In this document: positions 48,289 to 58,877 of the stretch, one piece after another
Position numbering within the stretch: position 1 is the stretch's first letter
How the letters are laid out: each line of letters begins with the position of its first letter
From: Elmis aenea
Taxonomy: Eukaryota > Arthropoda > Insecta > Coleoptera > Elmidae
NCBI GenBank assembly: GCA_947652605.1
Contig: OX393581.1
Location: 25,476,788 to 25,540,787 of the forward strand
Length of the DNA: 64,000 bases
Direction of reading: 5' to 3'
Translations under genes and position numbers: made by a program
Notes under the pieces: generated by a model
The model's database searches: none
Told to the model about the DNA's origin: nothing
Seen by the model: only the letters and a program-made list of their open reading frames with translations

Positions 48289-49333
48289 TAAATTCAATTC
48301 CGTTTTTTAAAAATATTTTTGAAAATATAAACAACTACTCATAAACGTGCGTGACCAGAGCTTGTAAGTTAAAACACATCTAGTCTTAATGATCCAGCTT
48401 ACTGTGTTTAACGGCGGTATAAATTAATTAAGCTACTACTTGTAATAATAGTTAAAATGTCTTATTTTTATTGAGTGTTTTTTTGTGGGGGTCTCGTGCT
48501 GTCTTAAATATTAAGCGAGTTACATGTCCCTAATAGGGCCTAGATTGTTAAAGTATAACTGTCAAGTTAATTGTAATTTATTATATATACATATGTGGTC
48601 ATTAAATGGGCGGGTTAAATCATTAATATTATGCACTTGTGTGGCATTATGTTGCATTCACACATTAAAACCTTGTACGTCGACAGATTTACAATTACAA
48701 AGTTTCAACGAGTTTTTTTACGATTTAGAATAAATGTTTACATTCCGATTTACATATTAACAACACGTTTTATGAATAAACTTCTTAATCCTTTCATTTC
48801 TATTACTATGACAAAGTTATGACTGTATGCATTTGCATAAAAAGTATTATGTTACATTTTGAAAAAATGTACATATCTTGAAGCTTTGTTTTGTACGTGA
48901 GTCGCTGTTCCTCCCACGACAAATTCTTAACAAACCACAAGACAAGATATCCAGTGATGTTATGCAAGAAACAACATACCGATAATTAATAATAACATTA
49001 AATTTAATAGTGCCATTCATAACTGCTTTGATAAATCGCAAATTACTCAAAAACATCGTCTTATTTTGTATGAGAGGCAAGTAACAAAGTTTTCTTCCGC
49101 ATTTTACCAAGGTGTACATTTACCATTGTCATTCCGATTTAATCTTCGAAGGGCGAATGAAGCATTCATAACAGAAATAAAGTACAATACAATTAATTCT
49201 TGCAAAATACGACTATTTCATTGGATCTACTATTTATCCAGCCTAGCCTTAAAAACAATCTGCAAACACTCTTGTTCAAAATAAATTAGTGTTTATTTGA
49301 AATAATTTTTGGAAAATAGGCTATTATCACTCT
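48289..49333. other. Unassigned sequence
   Basis: No gene or element is recognised. Short frames at 48524, 48631, 48847 and 49066 overlap each other on both strands and look like chance. Confidence 0.4.
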
Positions 49334-49587
49334 CAGGGTGTCCCGAATTCGAAGCTTAAAATAGGGATCTTGCTTAATATAGGAGCTACTTAAAGGAAAG
49401 GTAGTGTTTTCGTTTTGTTTTTAACATATCTGAAAATAAAGGAATTGAAACAAAAAACGAAATTCTATGTCTTTTAGTTCTTTGTGAACAAATTCTGGAC
49501 TGTGAGGGCCAAGGTATATTTTAGCAAAATAGAATTCAGCAACAATTTACGTAATTTTGTCCCAATTTTACCGACTGTACCAAAATA
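49334..49587. repeat. Isolated CAGGGTG end
   Basis: CAGGGTGTCCCGAATTCGAA at 49334, followed by an ATAGGGATCTTGCTTAATAT box like the other foldbacks. It runs into the mariner relic with no inverted partner. It is a single end. Confidence 0.55.
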
Positions 49588-49589
49588 TA

Positions 49590-50402
49590 AGGGATACCCA
49601 TAAGTTATGTAGTTTTTTGATACTTGTACAAAATTTTATTTAATTTAAGATTTATTCCAAATCAATATACAAAACAATTGCCATCATTATTGACAATCTT
49701 CTTCCATCTCTTCGAAAGACTTTTAATTCTTTCTAGTAAAATGAGGATGGTTTTGTGGTAAAATACTCTGAGTGCAGTTGTGATGGTGGCCCCGATAGCA
49801 AATTTTTCTCACGAAAAAATGCTCCATTGATCTGAAGAGGTAGTAGTCCGACGGAGCAACATCTGGAGAATATGGCGGGTTAGATAGGACTTCCTTCATG
49901 CTGGAGAATGACATTCTTCCGATTAATTAGCCTAGGACGTTTTTGAAGTAAAGCGATGTTTTATCTGTCAAGCTGCATGCAATAATACTCAGCAGTTATG
50001 GTTTCATTGGAATTCAAAAGCTCATGGTGGATAATTCCTGTGAAATCCCACCACACTGACTAACACTTTTTTAGGGTGATGATCTGTTTTAGGTGTGGGC
50101 ACCGGTGGTTATCCTGATGTTAACCATTGGTTTTTTCTTATGTGAAATGCTTTATAGAATCCATTTTTTATCTCCAGTAATGATTTTTAAAGAAATTGAT
50201 CTCTTTTATACTTGGACAAAAGTGCACTGTAGATGGTTAAACGCTGCATTTTGTTCTCAACTGAAAGTTGATGAGGAACTCACATTCCTTCTCTTTGCCC
50301 CTTGTGTATTTGATAGTAAGCACACTAAATGTCGATGTACGAGTATATGGTGTCCTTTGTCCTATGTTCTAATAAATTACGACAATACTTATGTGTACTC
50401 CT
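49590..50402 (-). pseudogene. mariner transposon relic
   Basis: The ends AGGGATACCCATAAG and (right, decayed) CTTATGTGTACTCCT are inverted repeats with TA outside each (49588-49589, 50403-50404), an element of about 813 bp. On the minus strand the transposase is readable: VPHQLSVENKMQRLTIYSAL then SKYKRDQFL near 50300-50210, ITGDKKWI near 50190, the WWDFTGIIHHELLNSNETIT region around 50060-50010, and PPYSPDVAPSDYYLFRSMEH near 49880-49810. These match the mariner order from the first catalytic D (TGDEKW) to the last D (SPDLAPSDY). Stops and frameshifts interrupt it, and the N-terminal helix-turn-helix half is missing. Confidence 0.85.
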
Positions 50403-51211
50403 TAGCTAAAAGTACTGACCGGGTCCAACGGACCCTATTTTGTTTTTAAATAGCTGTTGCAGGTATGATAATGACAAGTAAACAATACACATCGTTATAA
50501 GTTTTAAACCCTACTTTATAGAAACATTTATCTTAAAAATATAAAAAGTCAGATTTATTTTTTTTTTCCCTTGAATTGCATAAAGTAATAAAATGTTCAG
50601 TACAAACATTTTTTTTGCAATCGTTGCACGTTGTTTTCGGCTTCCTGCCTTTTTTTACTGGACAAAGCAAACGTCTTTCTTTGATGAAAGTTTTTCCAAA
50701 ATAGTACTTGTTTACTTGTTGACGGTATTAATTGGCTTTCCATCTTATTTCCATATTTTAGCTAATTGCTTTCCTAATTTAGTTATGAAATTTCGGTGTC
50801 TTTTATAGCTTTTATCAAAATTCGAAATAATTGCTTCCCAAATTATAAATGCGTTCTTGACACTTATGTTAATCATCTTGTAGATTATGAGCAATGTCCA
50901 TCATCTAGTCATTTTTTTCACACTATAGCAACGAGTCATCTGATTCATAAAATCTACATCTGATTTAGTATTATTATATAGCTAAGTATTATTTTTATGT
51001 TTCATTTTGAATATCTTTTTCATCATTTTTCTTATTTTTATGCAAAGTGCTAAGTAATGTAACAACCTTGCCTTTTTAAGGGCAGCAGGAAACAATACAA
51101 ATATACAGGGTGAATATTATGTTCCAGGCCGATGTTGTTTTTGAATAACTCGGAAATGAATCACATTTTTTTAAATTTGGATTTTTTTATTCAACAGTTG
51201 GCTTATGACAA

Positions 51212-51858
51212 TTATGTATGGAATATGACATCGCTCAAGTGACCACCTCTGGCAGCGTTACAAATGCCTGTTCTTTTAATCATATTTTTCATGACATTCT
51301 CGCACGTTTCGCGTGTTATTTCCGCAATTTCATGTCGAATATTGTCCTGAAGCATTGGAATTGTTGTTGGTTTATTAGAGTAGACTTTTCCTTTCAGGTA
51401 CACCCACAGAAAATAGTCGGGTGACGTTAAATCGGGTGATCGCGGGGGCCAGTCTACTATACGTTAAGGCGCATCCCCATTATGCCGATATATGCCAACT
51501 GGCAATGCCAGTTGTCACTGCCAAGAGTGATGTGGACGTGTTGGTTGGCCTATGCCAGTTGGCAAAATTGTGCCAACTGGCATGCCAAGTTCTAATGTGG
51601 ACGCAGTGAATTGCATGCGGTAGCGGAACTGGCTTTGCCAATTGGCATTGCCAGTTGGCATATATCGGCATAATGGGGATGCGCCTTTAAATCGTTCTTG
51701 CATGGCACATGATGAAGTCCAAAAAAATCACGCAGTTTTCTTCGCGTATTCACAATTGAACGATTATTTAGATAAAATGTTTTAATGACTTCAACACGTT
51801 GTTGAGGCGTCAGATGCTCCATAATAAATTGTAATTGACTACTCTTTAAGACTGCCAA
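51212..51858 (-). pseudogene. DUF4817/Tc3-like transposase with deleted middle
   Basis: Minus-strand reading: MEHLTPQQRVEVIKTFYLNN then SIVNTRRKLRDFFGLHH is the DUF4817 helix-turn-helix region. It stops at the codons PCKNDL, where the MITE at 51467-51686 lies. Beyond the MITE the frame resumes as WPPRSPDLTSPDYFLW (the last catalytic D box of Tc1/mariner-type enzymes), followed by YLKGKVYSNKPTTIPMLQDN, IRHEIAEITRETCENVMKNM and RGGHLSDVIFHT. The first and second catalytic D regions are missing. Family order is from general knowledge of insect Tc3-like transposases. Confidence 0.85.
51467..51686. mobile_element. PIF/Harbinger-type MITE, 220 bp
   Basis: The tips AGGCGCATCCCCATTATGCC then GATATATGCCAACTGGC pair perfectly for more than 35 bp. 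TTA lies on both sides (51464-51466 and 51687-51689). The interior is full of short TTGGCA/TGCCAA repeats and carries an inner AGGCGC-like copy (GTCCACAT/ATGTGGAC). There is no coding capacity; frames at 51421-51703 are shadows. Confidence 0.85.
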
Positions 51859-52712
51859 TTACTAAATGTCAAATGGCCCCCGCGATCACCCGATTTAACG
51901 TCACCCGACTATTTTCTGTGGGGGTACCGGAAAGGAAAAGTCTACGCTAATAAACCAACAACAATTCCAATGCTTCAGGACAATATTCGACATGAAATTG
52001 AGGAAATAACACGCGAAACGTGCGAGAATGTCATGAAAAATATGATTAAAAGAACAGGCATTTGTAACGCTGCCAGAGGTGGTCGGTCACTTTAGCGATG
52101 TCATATTCCATACATAATTGTCATAAGCCTACTGTTGAATAAAAAAATCCAAATTTTAAAAAATGTGATTCATTTCCGGGTTATTCAAAAACAACATCGG
52201 CCTGGAACATAATATTCACCCTTTATTTCATACAACCAAATAAACTGCAGTACGCATCCCTTTTTATAGTATCGGTAAAACAAATGAGTAATTCCGATTC
52301 ATTTTCAGATACTGTACTATTATTAACTTTCTAGATAGCAAAACTCTTGCTAATGATAGTGGCATAAAAAAATTATCACATGCAATCTTACCACCAGAAT
52401 TCTCAACTTCTTGAACTAACTTTTTTACTACATTTTTGCCTTGTTTTATTACACCAATACCATCTTTTTTTCCACCATAAATGATCAATTTTTATGCACA
52501 GGATTTTGTACCATCATGTCATGCGAGCAGACCACGTGGGTATCTCCTTTTTTTTACGTAATTTTTGTAAACAAATTTTGTCATTATAAACATACACACT
52601 TAACATAAAAAGTCACGAAGACTCATAACATAAATAGTTAATTTAAACAAATTAAATTTTATTTAATTATTGTTTCGGGTTCAATCGACCCGGCCGTTAG
52701 AGCCAGGGTTAA

Positions 52713-54338
52713 GCAAGATTACCATGTTGAGCTACGAACTTAGAACACACTGTGTGTTAGTTACAAAAGGATTTCCGGTGGTTTTATATCAAAAAAAATA
52801 ATTGGTTATTTTAGCTGGCTATTTTCAACACACTAAAAAGATGTAAAGCATTCAAACTATTTATAATTTGCAGTAAAATATTGTTTTGGCGCAAAAATGA
52901 CTTCATCCAAGTTATAAAACCCAAGTTAAATGTGCCAAAGTCTTAAATTCAAGTTTATAAATTACAACTTTAACTCGAAATTAGTTTAGTATTACAGAAC
53001 ATAATTTTAAATGTGCTTTTGAACAAATTGTCACGTATCAAAAAATAGTTTAAATTTAGTTAAATATAACGATCATTTTCATCTCGTATGATAATAAATT
53101 ACTTACATACAAGTTACTATACATAAATTCCTAACAATTTTATTCTTAACTTTATACAAATATCATAGTATAATTACCGAACGTTTATGTATTTCTTAAC
53201 CATCGACTTCTTTTTAAGTTCGTTTTTATTTTAAATCGTGAACTACAAATGAATTGTAAACCGTTAGATTTAGCTTTGAATCAATGCTTATCCCAATCTT
53301 ACATTATTTATTAGTTCTGTGCTAGATTGATTGATGTATTTACTTTGAATGGATGAAAATTGCACGTGTTTATAATCATGCAGGCAACGTATTTTCTACG
53401 AACTGCAATTGGACCATTTTCCATCACACATACCAAACAGGCAACGTATACTACACCCACTATAATAGCTTTTTATCACGACTTTAGCATCGATATGTGA
53501 TTACAATGTAATGTCTGACATGTACATCGAAAAAGTTTAGAATTTTAATGAACCGGTAGCTGCGTGCAACAGTTTTTATAAACTAGTGTAGGTTTATTCT
53601 AACGCATCTGTTTTAGATTTTAATTAATTTGAATTCATTTTCTATTAATTTATTATCGTACTAATTCCGAGTCGATTAAAATTTCGAAAGACATTTTAAT
53701 CCTGCCAGATAAGCTAAATATTTATAAATTTAAATAACAATAAAATGTTGGGCAATATTAACTGTTTTCTTAACGGATTATGTAAGTACATGTATTGTAT
53801 TTACATAAATAATGTTGGTTAATAATTATGGTGGATAATTATTAATGGTTTTAGTACTCAATACACGTTAAATTTATGTAACGTCTAGGTTCATTAGTAG
53901 GTGATTAAACAATATTGTTTGTAACTACTTATATGTCGGAAATTATTTAACGTTAAACAATAATTATAGTGCTGAGTTTTCATAAATCAAAGATTTTTTG
54001 AGGATTATATCAGCACAGTTTTGCAATTATATTTGGTTTTCGAACCTAAAGTGTGTGTTTTAACCCACTTTTCGCCGCTTTTCCGATATCCTGGTTGCAA
54101 TAAAAACGGTCCTCGAACAATTTGATTTCAGTTTTTCCTTCAACATCATCACGTTTTGGGCCTTATTTTGAGCCCGTTACGTCGCTCATTGTGTGTTCCA
54201 TCTCTTAGATGGCCTTCCTATTTTCTTTTGCCTCTTGGTTTATATTTGTGTATTTTTTTTGGAATTCTGGAATTGTCCATTATGTTTAGGTGTACTTTCC
54301 ATGCAGTTATATATTCAATTATTTTCTATTCTATTATA
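52713..54338. other. Unassigned sequence with possible LINE tail fragment
   Basis: Nothing is recognised up to about 54150. At 54180-54240 the minus strand reads KKIGRPSKRWN, similar to the GRP-rich tail of RTE-like LINE proteins (compare NRGRPRIKWE at 10918). This is too short to be sure. Confidence 0.35.
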
Positions 54339-54865
54339 TTCGTTGAGAATGTCAAGTCTCACAAACAACCAGTGGCGGAGTTGTAGGGGTTCAGTTTCAA
54401 TAGATTTTATAAAAAACTAGTACGGCCCTGTTTAAAATCAAACTCGAACATGTTTTTGGATAGAACATTTTATTCTAAACAAAAAGTGTCTCTTGAGTTT
54501 TCTTCGTATCTGCCACCATTTGGCGCAAAATTTGATTTATTTTACTATTTTCGCGAAAATTTTGCTCCCAAGTTCGATCTAAAAAAATCGCGAACTGCAA
54601 AAATCGGTAATTACTTCTTTATTACGAATAATAGCAATATTTTTAGATCGCACTTTTTCGCGAAAATTAAATTTTGCGTTAAACGGTGGCAAATACGAAG
54701 AAAACTCAAGAGACACTTTTTGTGTAGAATAAAATGTTCTACCCAAAAACAAGTTCAAGTTTGATTTTGAACAGGGCCGTACTAGTTTTTTATAAAATTT
54801 ATTGAAACTGAACCCCTACAACTCCGCCACTGGTTGCTTGTGAGACTTGAAATTTTCACCGATTG
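54339..54865. repeat. Foldback element with hAT-like boxes in both arms
   Basis: A long inverted repeat: CAAGTCTCACAAACAACCAG at the left pairs with CTGGTTGCTTGTGAGACTTG at the right. Within each arm is CAGTGGCGGAGTTGTAGGGG, then TAGTACGGCCCTGTT, AGAAAACTCAAGAGACACTT and a TTCGCGAAAA box. The flanks of the CAGTGGCGG box are inverted and not direct, so the box is not the element boundary. The 104-codon frame at 54450-54764 spans both arms and is not a gene. Confidence 0.8.
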
Positions 54866-55126
54866 TGGTAACCTATAAGGTGGTGCTGTACATCAAATTT
54901 GGTTTAAATATATCTACTGGTTGAGAAACGGTTAAACATTATCGTTATTTTTTCGAAAATTTCAACACCCTGTATCTTTAAAATGAAGCGTTTATGGACG
55001 CATGTTGATATGGAATATTCGCTTTAAAACAAGTTTTTCTATTGACTGTTAGTCCTGCTACTAAAAAGTGAACTACCCTGTATATATAGCTTGTTAATTT
55101 ATTGTTCAAGTATGGATGGTGACGAT
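54866..55126. repeat. Two isolated right-end tips
   Basis: CAACACCCTGTATC ending at 54972 and ACTACCCTGTATATA ending at 55080 look like right tips of CAGGGTG elements. Neither has a left partner nearby. The rest is unassigned. Confidence 0.4.
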
Positions 55127-55312
55127 TAGGGGTGGGCGTTATATCGATATTTCGTGGTATGGACAACAAAAATAAGGACGAGAACCTTTGTTTTTAGGTC
55201 ACCAGTTTCTTTTTTCAGTTTTTCACCAACTTTTTTAACTTCCCGCCCCATTTATATTGACATTTCGATATATCGATATTCGATATCGAAATTTTGATAC
55301 CGCCCGCCCCTA
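55127..55312. mobile_element. hAT-type MITE, 186 bp
   Basis: The tips TAGGGGTGGGCG and CGCCCGCCCCTA are flanked by GTGACGAT (55119-55126) and GTGGCGAT (55313-55320), a 7-of-8 octamer duplication. The interior contains a cluster of CGATAT/TATCGATA motifs (about 55142-55150 and 55265-55290). There is no coding capacity. Confidence 0.8.
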
Positions 55313-55334
55313 GTGGCGATAGTGATTTTGGTGT

Positions 55335-55478
55335 CAGTGGCGGACGCAGAATAAAAGTTGTAGGTACGTAACATACCCATAAAGTGTCTTTACTGGACTC
55401 ATATGCTTTCAAAACTAGCCTACGGCTCGTCCAAAAACTGCCTGTAAAGTAGGCACCACTTCCCGGTCTTGTTACGTA
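55335..55478. repeat. Possible hAT left end
   Basis: CAGTGGCGGACGCAGAATAA at 55335 resembles a common hAT tip. No right partner or duplication is identified before the next element. Confidence 0.3.
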
Positions 55479-56045
55479 CAGGGTGGGCAAATTTCGATGT
55501 TTTAATAGGGAATCTCGGTACCTATAAGAGGTATCAAAAACCCGACCGCGTATCCTCGATCTCTTTTTTCGAGAAAAAGTTAATGGTGAACAGTAAAATT
55601 GGTTATCGTCTTTTGTTTTCGAGTTATCGCCGATAACTCGATTTTTCGACTTTTCGTTTTATGACTATATTTCGCTTGTCTATAAAAGTAAACAAAAATA
55701 ATTTTGACGTTCTACAGGCACTTTTTTGATAAGAATCCAGTGGCGTAGATAATTTTTCAAAAACAAATCCGAAATTCGAGTTGTGATATAAAGTTGTATT
55801 TTTTTAAATAGAACCCATAGTTGGCTATGACTTATTTAAATTCCTTATTTTTTTTTTCATTCCAAATATATAAGGGTTGATGTATTTATTTTCAATATTA
55901 CGCAAGTTACGGAGGTTTTTTAGTTTTTTTTTTAAACAAAATTATAGTAGGCTGTGAAAACAAAAACAAAACAAGGTGTAAAACCTTTTTAAACTTATTT
56001 GGTACAAGTTACGAAGGTTTTGTAATTTGTTGTTGTGTAAATTAA
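55479..56045. mobile_element. Half palindrome of the CAGGGTG family
   Basis: The tip CAGGGTGGGCAAATTTCGAT follows TA at 55477-55478. From about 55800 the arm matches the left arm of the element at 62813: CATAGTTGGCTATGAC, then CAAATATATAAGGGTTGATG, GTAGGCTGTGAAAAC and CAAGGTGTAAAACC. It stops near what would be the palindrome centre, with no second arm. A run of G residues (about 56050-56057) marks the break. Confidence 0.7.
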
Positions 56046-56479
56046 AAATGGGGGGGGTCGTCGGTAAACATTTATGAATTACGATATAATTTGGTTTTGT
56101 GTCTTGTGCGAACAAATGTAAATAAAAATACAGTGGTGCCTCATACTTCGAATTTAATTATTTTCATAAGGCCGTTCAAGTTAAATGAAAACAGAAAAAC
56201 AATATATAAAATAAAAATACTGTATAATAAAATGAAAATTGCATTTCTTCATCTTGTTGAGCGTTACGTAAGAGGTGTGTTCACAGCAAGAGACAACTTG
56301 AGCCCTTGAGCGCACAACAGATGGCGTTTACACAGTCACTTTAAATTTAAAAAAATATATAGTCACTCGCAGTGTCTGCGTTGTTAGCGAGAAATGCAAT
56401 GGGAGGGGGAAGTGCGGTACATTAGTCACGACAATACAGCGACTTTCTTTATAAGCTAGCCAGCTAGCGCCAGTGAGAA
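56046..56479. other. Unassigned sequence with a possible pogo-like tip
   Basis: CAGTGGTGCCTCATACTTCG at about 56131 resembles a pogo/Tigger tip but no partner was found. The rest is unassigned. Confidence 0.3.
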
Positions 56480-56544
56480 CGAACTAGACATTATTTTAGT
56501 CGATTTGAGCGCTAACGGTTTTCGCTTATTATTTAAAAAAATCG

Positions 56545-56642
56545 TCAACAAACCGGGACATTTGATTTGTTCACCGGGACAGCGGGACAAAATTCCGCAA
56601 ACCGGGACATGTCCCGGTGAACCGGGACGTATGGCAGCCCTA
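56545..56642. repeat. CCGGGAC-rich hAT-like right end
   Basis: Five GGGACA/CCGGGAC repeats lead to GAACCGGGACGTATGGCAGC and CCTA. The reverse complement starts TAGGGCTGCCATACGTCCCG, a tip style like the hAT MITE at 12531. The left end is absent. Frames on both strands here (56456-56782) follow the repeats. Confidence 0.5.
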
Positions 56643-56800
56643 ATGTACTGTTCTGACCGTCCACAAACTAGTCCAAAAGTACTCAGAAAGCAGCTGGAAC
56701 AGCCGACTAACTGTCCGGTGAACTCTATCACAACCGCTGCTGGAACGCGATATCGATAATGCGCAGAATCCAGATAGGTCAAGGGATAGTAAATAGCGCT
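56643..56800 (+). promoter_or_regulatory. Possible promoter-like segment
   Basis: This block is less AT-rich than its neighbours and contains an exact TATCGATA (the DRE core used by fly housekeeping promoters) at about 56751-56758, followed by ATGCGCAG. It lies about 250 bp upstream of the candidate exon at 57017. The link is by position only and no TATA box or start site is evident. Confidence 0.2.
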
Positions 56801-56908
56801 GCTGGAACAAACTTTAAAGTTTATTTATCATAAAAATTGTATACAAATTTACAGTTCAATAAAGAAGTGTTCTTATTAAGTAATTTTCTTTCTCTTTAAC
56901 AAAGTAGC

Positions 56909-56971
56909 GTGGAGCTGCAGGACTGTACAGAGATTGAAATTGAAGATAAATTCAATGAAGAAGACGAATGA
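56909..56971 (+). other. Short acidic open segment, possible exon piece
   Basis: Read from 56909, the codons give VELQDCTEIEIEDKFNEEDE, then TGA at 56969. The acidic, coding-like composition resembles the exon at 57017. No donor in this frame joins it to that exon, so it could be a separate terminal exon or a chance frame. Confidence 0.2.
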
Positions 56972-57016
56972 TGGTTAATTAAATTCAAACTTAAACCACT
57001 GTTTTTGTTTTTACAG

Positions 57017-57269
57017 GAAACGGATAAAGAACAAGGTGATGAAGCAACCAACGATGAAGAAAACGATTACGAAACAGACGACGACCTATTTTTAGACGAC
57101 GAAGAGGAAGATACGAACGAAGAAGACAATTGGCAAGCAGAAGAAGCGAACTCGGCTCCACAGCCAAGCCCGTCTTCATTCACCGAATATAAATGGCAAC
57201 ATTATGGTACCAGAAGCAGAGTTGAGCAAAGTCGAAAGAATCAACAATATCCAGAGCATTCTAGCAGTT
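57017..57269 (+). CDS. Candidate internal exon of an unidentified acidic protein
   Basis: The segment is bounded by a pyrimidine-rich acceptor (TTTTTGTTTTTACAG) and a consensus donor (GTAAGT), with 253 bases open in only one of three frames (phase 0 in, one base out). It encodes an acidic run rich in D and E (YETDDDLFLDDEEEDTNEED), then a proline/serine linker (APQPSPSSFTEYKW) and a more basic end (TRSRVEQSRKNQQYPE). Codon use and GC content differ from the surrounding AT-rich DNA. I recognise no family, and partner exons are not found in the window. The ATG at 57005 is in the intron side and is not used. It is the best sign of a host gene here, with transcription to the right. Confidence 0.55.
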
Positions 57270-58877
57270 GTAAGTAATTGACCTGTCTATCAGCTAAATT
57301 AATGTGTCCACATGCTAATGCGTTGAGAGAAAATAGTAAAAAAAAAGACGCTGCATCGTTTAACACAGTTATTAGCCAAGACAAAAAAAACGTAAAAAAT
57401 TAATTGATTAAGAGGGAAATATCTGTCGAGATGCAATCTTTAAATAGTGGTATGAATGTGTTAGAAGCCTTTTGTACTTAATTTTCAAGTGTTTTTCGTC
57501 GCAATTTATAGACCGTAATAAACACAGCTTACTAATTAAATAAAAATAAGTTTTGTAAAGGTAGCGATACTTTCAAGTGAATAGCATTAGACATTTTGAA
57601 AATAACTTTCCTCTTTCCTGTTGATATTTCAAAAGATATACATAAAAATTATCTTTTTTACAATGTTTTATTGTTGCAGAAACTTGTGTTTTACGTAACT
57701 TACATTATTTATTTTAATTATGAATCGAACGTCCAATTTTGCTAGCCGACAGTAATGTGAATTTTATTGCTTGTTCGTTATTCACTTATTATTATCTAAT
57801 TTATTTTACTTAACATGTTTTAAAGTTCTTGTCGCATGTAATGTGTTCCTGGTATAATAGTTCAGCAGGAAGCAAAATTACTTGATGTTTATGTTGGTTA
57901 CATTGTTTAATAAGCTTATAAAGATACGTCTTATATTGGAAACAAATAAATTTTACGTTTGAGGTCAATGACTTTATCTTATTGTAAAGCTAAAGAAACT
58001 TCGTTGGATAAATCTATAAGCTTGTACATTTTTAATTTGAACAAGAGTATTATATTGCGTGTTTGAGATATTGATACCATCTAAAATTTCGTAAGTTTAG
58101 AGCCTCATGTAGGCATGTAGCTAATAGTTTTGTAAATATTATTTAATTAGTTTAAATAAAATACACACAAATGATGGCATATGTGGCGCTGATATTTTGT
58201 TACTAAATGACACTTATAAAAAAGTCCCATAAAATAGAACAGTACTTGGTATGGTACTTTTAAAGGATAAATAAAAATAAATAGGTTATTGTAATAAGAA
58301 GTACTAAAAATTTATTATTAATAAATAACTCGTCAAATTTGTTGTTACCATCAAAGTAAACTTTAAAATGTTAATAATATTAATTAATATTTTTCATCCA
58401 GAAATTCGGATCAGTTGTTTTAAATACAAAGTATTCAAGTTAAATTTCTAATTTTTTATTAATGGGTTTAATTTTATTAAACACTCGTTTAACATAAAAC
58501 AATTTTTGTTTAGTATAAGTTAGTATAAAAAACTGTATTTTTTTGAACCGTTTCTTGTAAAAACCAGTTTCAAAACTCTCGCCTCTTCTTGAAACTTGTT
58601 AAGCATTTTGACAAAAAGTTCTTTAAAATAGGATAAGTAATTTTTATTTTTTTATTCTTAACTAATTCAATTGTTCATCAATTAGCATTTGATTATTTTT
58701 ATTATCTAATGGAATGGCCAACAATTTGTAGCAAGAAAACTAGAAGTATTATTTAAATAATTATTTTTTAGTTAATAAGCATTAAAAAAATTCGTTTTTT
58801 TATGAACATTTTTGCTAGAATTTTTTAAATAATAAAATGCCAAATTTTGTTTCATTTACTTATACCATCCTAAATTA
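57270..58877. other. Unassigned sequence, probably intronic
   Basis: No exon-like, repeat or element structure is recognised downstream of the candidate exon. Confidence 0.4.

Larger units (their letters stand above)
51106..52223. mobile_element. CAGGGTG foldback carrying transposase N- and C-terminal pieces
   Basis: The left tip CAGGGTGAATATTATGTTCC at 51106 and the right tip (reverse complement AAGGGTGAATATTATGTTCC, ending 52223) are flanked by TA. The arms are inverted copies of about 340 bp. Each encodes the transposase C-terminal end: on minus in the left arm (51212-51440) and on plus in the right arm (about 51880-52090). Between the arms on the minus strand lies a DUF4817 N-terminus (51690-51858). 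The catalytic middle is deleted. A Harbinger-type MITE is nested at 51467-51686. The whole sits inside the piggyBac relic. Confidence 0.85.
50403..52712 (-). pseudogene. piggyBac transposon relic
   Basis: The right end reads CCCTGGCTCTAACGGCCGGG in reverse, directly against TTAA at 52709-52712. The left end is decayed but retains CCGGGTCCAACGGACCC near 50417. On the minus strand, 52490-52264 gives YGGKKDGIGVIKQGKNVVKK, then GGKIACDNFFMPLSLARVLL, the conserved catalytic region (DNFF). After the inserted foldback, 51075-51030 gives KGKVVTLLSTLH, and 50670-50590 gives the cysteine-rich tail TTCNDCKKNVCTEHFITLC. The order fits a piggyBac DDE_Tnp_1_7 transposase. It has stops and is cut by the insertion at 51106-52223. 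Confidence 0.85.

Noticed and set aside
51421..51703. Three overlapping 62-63 codon frames
   Set aside because: They are produced by the Harbinger-type MITE's inverted TTGGCA repeats.
54450..54764. 104-codon frame
   Set aside because: It spans both arms of a palindrome; the second half encodes the reverse complement of the first.
56456..56782. Opposing 108- and 84-codon frames
   Set aside because: Both follow the CCGGGAC repeat and its flank; neither has splice signals or a recognised domain.
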